A DNA stretch of 6,190 nt from Streptosporangiaceae bacterium (GTDB lineage Bacteria > Actinomycetota > Actinomycetes > Streptosporangiales > Streptosporangiaceae): the NCBI GenBank assembly GCA_030043395.1, contig JASHXW010000116.1, positions 1 to 6,190 of the forward strand. The letters run 5' to 3'. A model generated the notes under the pieces. The model saw only the letters and a list, made by a program, of their open reading frames with translations, was not told the DNA's origin and ran no database searches. The translations under genes were made by a program, and so were the position numbers. Positions 4,925 through 6,190 of the stretch are shown one piece after another; within the stretch, counting starts at the first letter, position 1; every line of letters starts with the position of its first letter.

Positions 4925-5878
4925 TCAGGGAATCGGTGCGGCGGTCGTTCTGCCGACGAACCAGGCCGCCTGGGATAGCGCGCTGTCGGCGGCGGAAATC
5001 AGGCCAACCTGCAGGGCGAAGTCGTGCCACATGCGCGGCCAGGTCGTGTAGGTGACGTCGACGCCCGCGGCTGAGGCGCTTGCGGCGAGGCGGCGGGCGT
5101 CCGGGGCGAGCAGGTCGTCGGTTCCGGCCTGGATCAGTAGCGGCGGTAGCCCGACGTGCGGGGCGAGCAGCGGCGAAATCAGGTGCCCGGTCCAGCGCGA
5201 CGGGTCGGTGTAAGCCCGCGCGCAAGCCTCGAGCCAGCGCGGGCTGAGCAGCACATCGCGCCGCACCAGGCCGGGGATCGCCTGCCGGTCCGCCGACAGG
5301 TCCAGCCACGGGGAGATCAGGATGCAGCCCGCGGGCAGCGTCTTGCCTTCGTCTCGCATGCGCACGGCCGTGGCGAGGGCCAGCCCGCCGCCCGCTGAAT
5401 CGCCGGAAAGCACCAGTGAGGAGGCAGGAGCCTCGGTGAGCAGCGCGGTCACGACCGCCATGACGTCGTCGAGCGCCGCAGGGTACGGGTGCTCGGGGGC
5501 CAGCCGGTACTCAGGCAAGATGACCCGGCAGGCTGCCTTCGCGCTGAGATGCGCTGCCCATCCGAGCGCCGTGCTCGCGGAGCCGACGCAGTAGCCGCCG
5601 CCGTGGATGTGGACGACGGTCGCTGCCTCGTGCGCCCTTGGCGCGGTGACCACCTTGACGGACAAGCCGCCGATCACACGGTCGGCGACGTCCGTCCCCC
5701 TCGGCAGCGGAGCGGCTCCGCTCAGCCCTTCCAGGCGCTTGCGCTGGACCTCCCACGAGAGGTCGGGATCCAGCGCGCGGTGGCCAAGCAGCCGGATACC
5801 GGCGCGGACAACGCTCGGCGGCAGCCGCAGGCCGGCGAATCGCGATGAGCCCTGCCCGCGAGCGCGGCGCGGCGTCAT
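4925..5878 (-). CDS. HSL-type alpha/beta-hydrolase (esterase/lipase family IV)
   Basis: A 317-residue protein with the hormone-sensitive-lipase layout. A variable N-terminal cap (about 1-80) leads to the oxyanion-hole motif VHIHGGGYCVGS (89-100), then YRLAPEHPYPAALDD (124-138) and the nucleophile elbow LSGDSAGGGLAL (157-168) with S161. ISPWLDLS (188-195) follows, and AGTDDLLAPD (251-260) holds the acid D254. WHDF has H285 as the catalytic base. The triad and the HGGG/GDSAGG pair are complete, so an active carboxylesterase on short or medium acyl esters is expected. The protein has no obvious signal peptide and is probably cytoplasmic. Its ATG overlaps the stop of the upstream monooxygenase gene (ATGA on the - strand), so the two form an operon. 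The pairing suggests it hydrolyses the ester or lactone made by the monooxygenase, like LipR beside MymA in mycobacteria, but orthology is not shown. The stop faces the MDMPI-family gene 17 nt away. Confidence 0.92.
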   Translation of the reverse strand: MTPRRARGQGSSRFAGLRLPPSVVRAGIRLLGHRALDPDLSWEVQRKRLEGLSGAAPLPRGTDVADRVIGGLSVKVVTAPRAHEAATVVHIHGGGYCVGSASTALGWAAHLSAKAACRVILPEYRLAPEHPYPAALDDVMAVVTALLTEAPASSLVLSGDSAGGGLALATAVRMRDEGKTLPAGCILISPWLDLSADRQAIPGLVRRDVLLSPRWLEACARAYTDPSRWTGHLISPLLAPHVGLPPLLIQAGTDDLLAPDARRLAASASAAGVDVTYTTWPRMWHDFALQVGLISAADSALSQAAWFVGRTTAAPIP

Positions 5879-6190
5879 GCGGGGTCGGCCTTGGTACCCG
5901 CCGCAGCGCGCTGGGTGACCCGCTTGGGCATCACGTGGTAGCTGCTCAGGTCAAAGTGACGGACCCGGTGCCGGTACAAGAACGTGTGGTCCGGCCAGTT
6001 GTTGATGTTGCGGCCGGACGCTGTCGTGTACCAGTTCGTGCAGCCGCTCTCCCACACCGATGTCCGGCTGGCCGCCTGTACCCAGTCGTGGAACGCCCTG
6101 TCCACGTCCTGTCGCACATCCAGCCAGTCCAGGCGCTCCGCCGCAAGGGCCTGCACAGCGCCGGTCACGTAGCCGATCTGGCTCTCCAGC
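5875..6190 (-). CDS. Flavin-dependent (Baeyer-Villiger-type) monooxygenase, C-terminal fragment (5' end outside window)
   Basis: The last 104 residues of a larger protein, reading on the - strand from the window edge (LESQIGYVTGAVQALAAE) to TGA at 5877-5875. What is seen: ESQIGY, then VWESGCTNWYTT, SGRNINNWPDHTFLYRHRVRHFD and a basic tail ending KADPA. The W-x-x-G-C-x-x-W-Y...GRN...WP...F-YR.R.R.FD pattern matches the C-terminus of flavoprotein monooxygenases of the class I Baeyer-Villiger/FMO group that are abundant in mycobacteria and related actinobacteria. The FAD- and NADPH-binding Rossmann motifs and the BVMO fingerprint lie outside the window, so the exact class is inferred. Such enzymes insert oxygen into ketones, or oxygenate S or N, with NADPH and O2. 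The GTG at 6168-6166 is internal to the conserved region and is not the start. The ATGA overlap with the esterase gene indicates a joint transcript. Confidence 0.8.
   Translation of the reverse strand, partial: LESQIGYVTGAVQALAAERLDWLDVRQDVDRAFHDWVQAASRTSVWESGCTNWYTTASGRNINNWPDHTFLYRHRVRHFDLSSYHVMPKRVTQRAAAGTKADPA

Overview
The window is a piece of a high-GC actinobacterial chromosome. It is densely packed, the codons end strongly in G or C, and junctions between genes are often 4-nt stop/start overlaps. One gene belongs to the mycothiol-dependent maleylpyruvate isomerase family, and mycothiol is an actinobacterial thiol. The exact genus cannot be read from the sequence. I see no tRNA, rRNA, CRISPR array, insertion sequence or phage gene.

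Layout on the + strand: (1) the C-terminal end of an ABC1/AarF/UbiB-type kinase-like protein (1-321); (2) a small protein with two membrane segments and a bacterial PH-like domain (about 366-821); (3) an acyl-CoA synthetase of the oxalyl-CoA synthetase/AAE3-FadD7 type (864-2417); (4) a ketopantoate-reductase-fold oxidoreductase (2414-3388) joined to it by a GTGA overlap. A 120-nt gap then contains the only strongly AT-rich stretch of the window. This is a candidate promoter/operator for (5) a TetR-family regulator (3509-4159), whose end overlaps (6) a mycothiol-dependent maleylpyruvate isomerase-family (DinB-fold) protein (4140-4907).

On the - strand, converging on gene 6 with only 17 nt between the stop codons, are (7) an HSL-type alpha/beta-hydrolase (4925-5878) and, upstream of it through an ATGA overlap, (8) the C-terminal end of a flavin-dependent Baeyer-Villiger-type monooxygenase (5875 to beyond the window end).

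Three functional pairs stand out. Genes 3 and 4 look like a small catabolic or CoA-activation module. Genes 5 and 6 look like an autoregulated regulator/thiol-enzyme pair. Genes 8 and 7 look like a ketone-to-ester-to-alcohol-plus-acid module, resembling the mymA-lipR pairing of mycobacteria. All assignments rest on recognised motifs, not on searches. The window is mostly ordinary accessory metabolism. Its most interesting non-coding spot is the tetR control region, where a leaderless-type promoter, an AAAATTTT-centred dyad and a 14-codon upstream ORF with a good ribosome binding site overlap each other.
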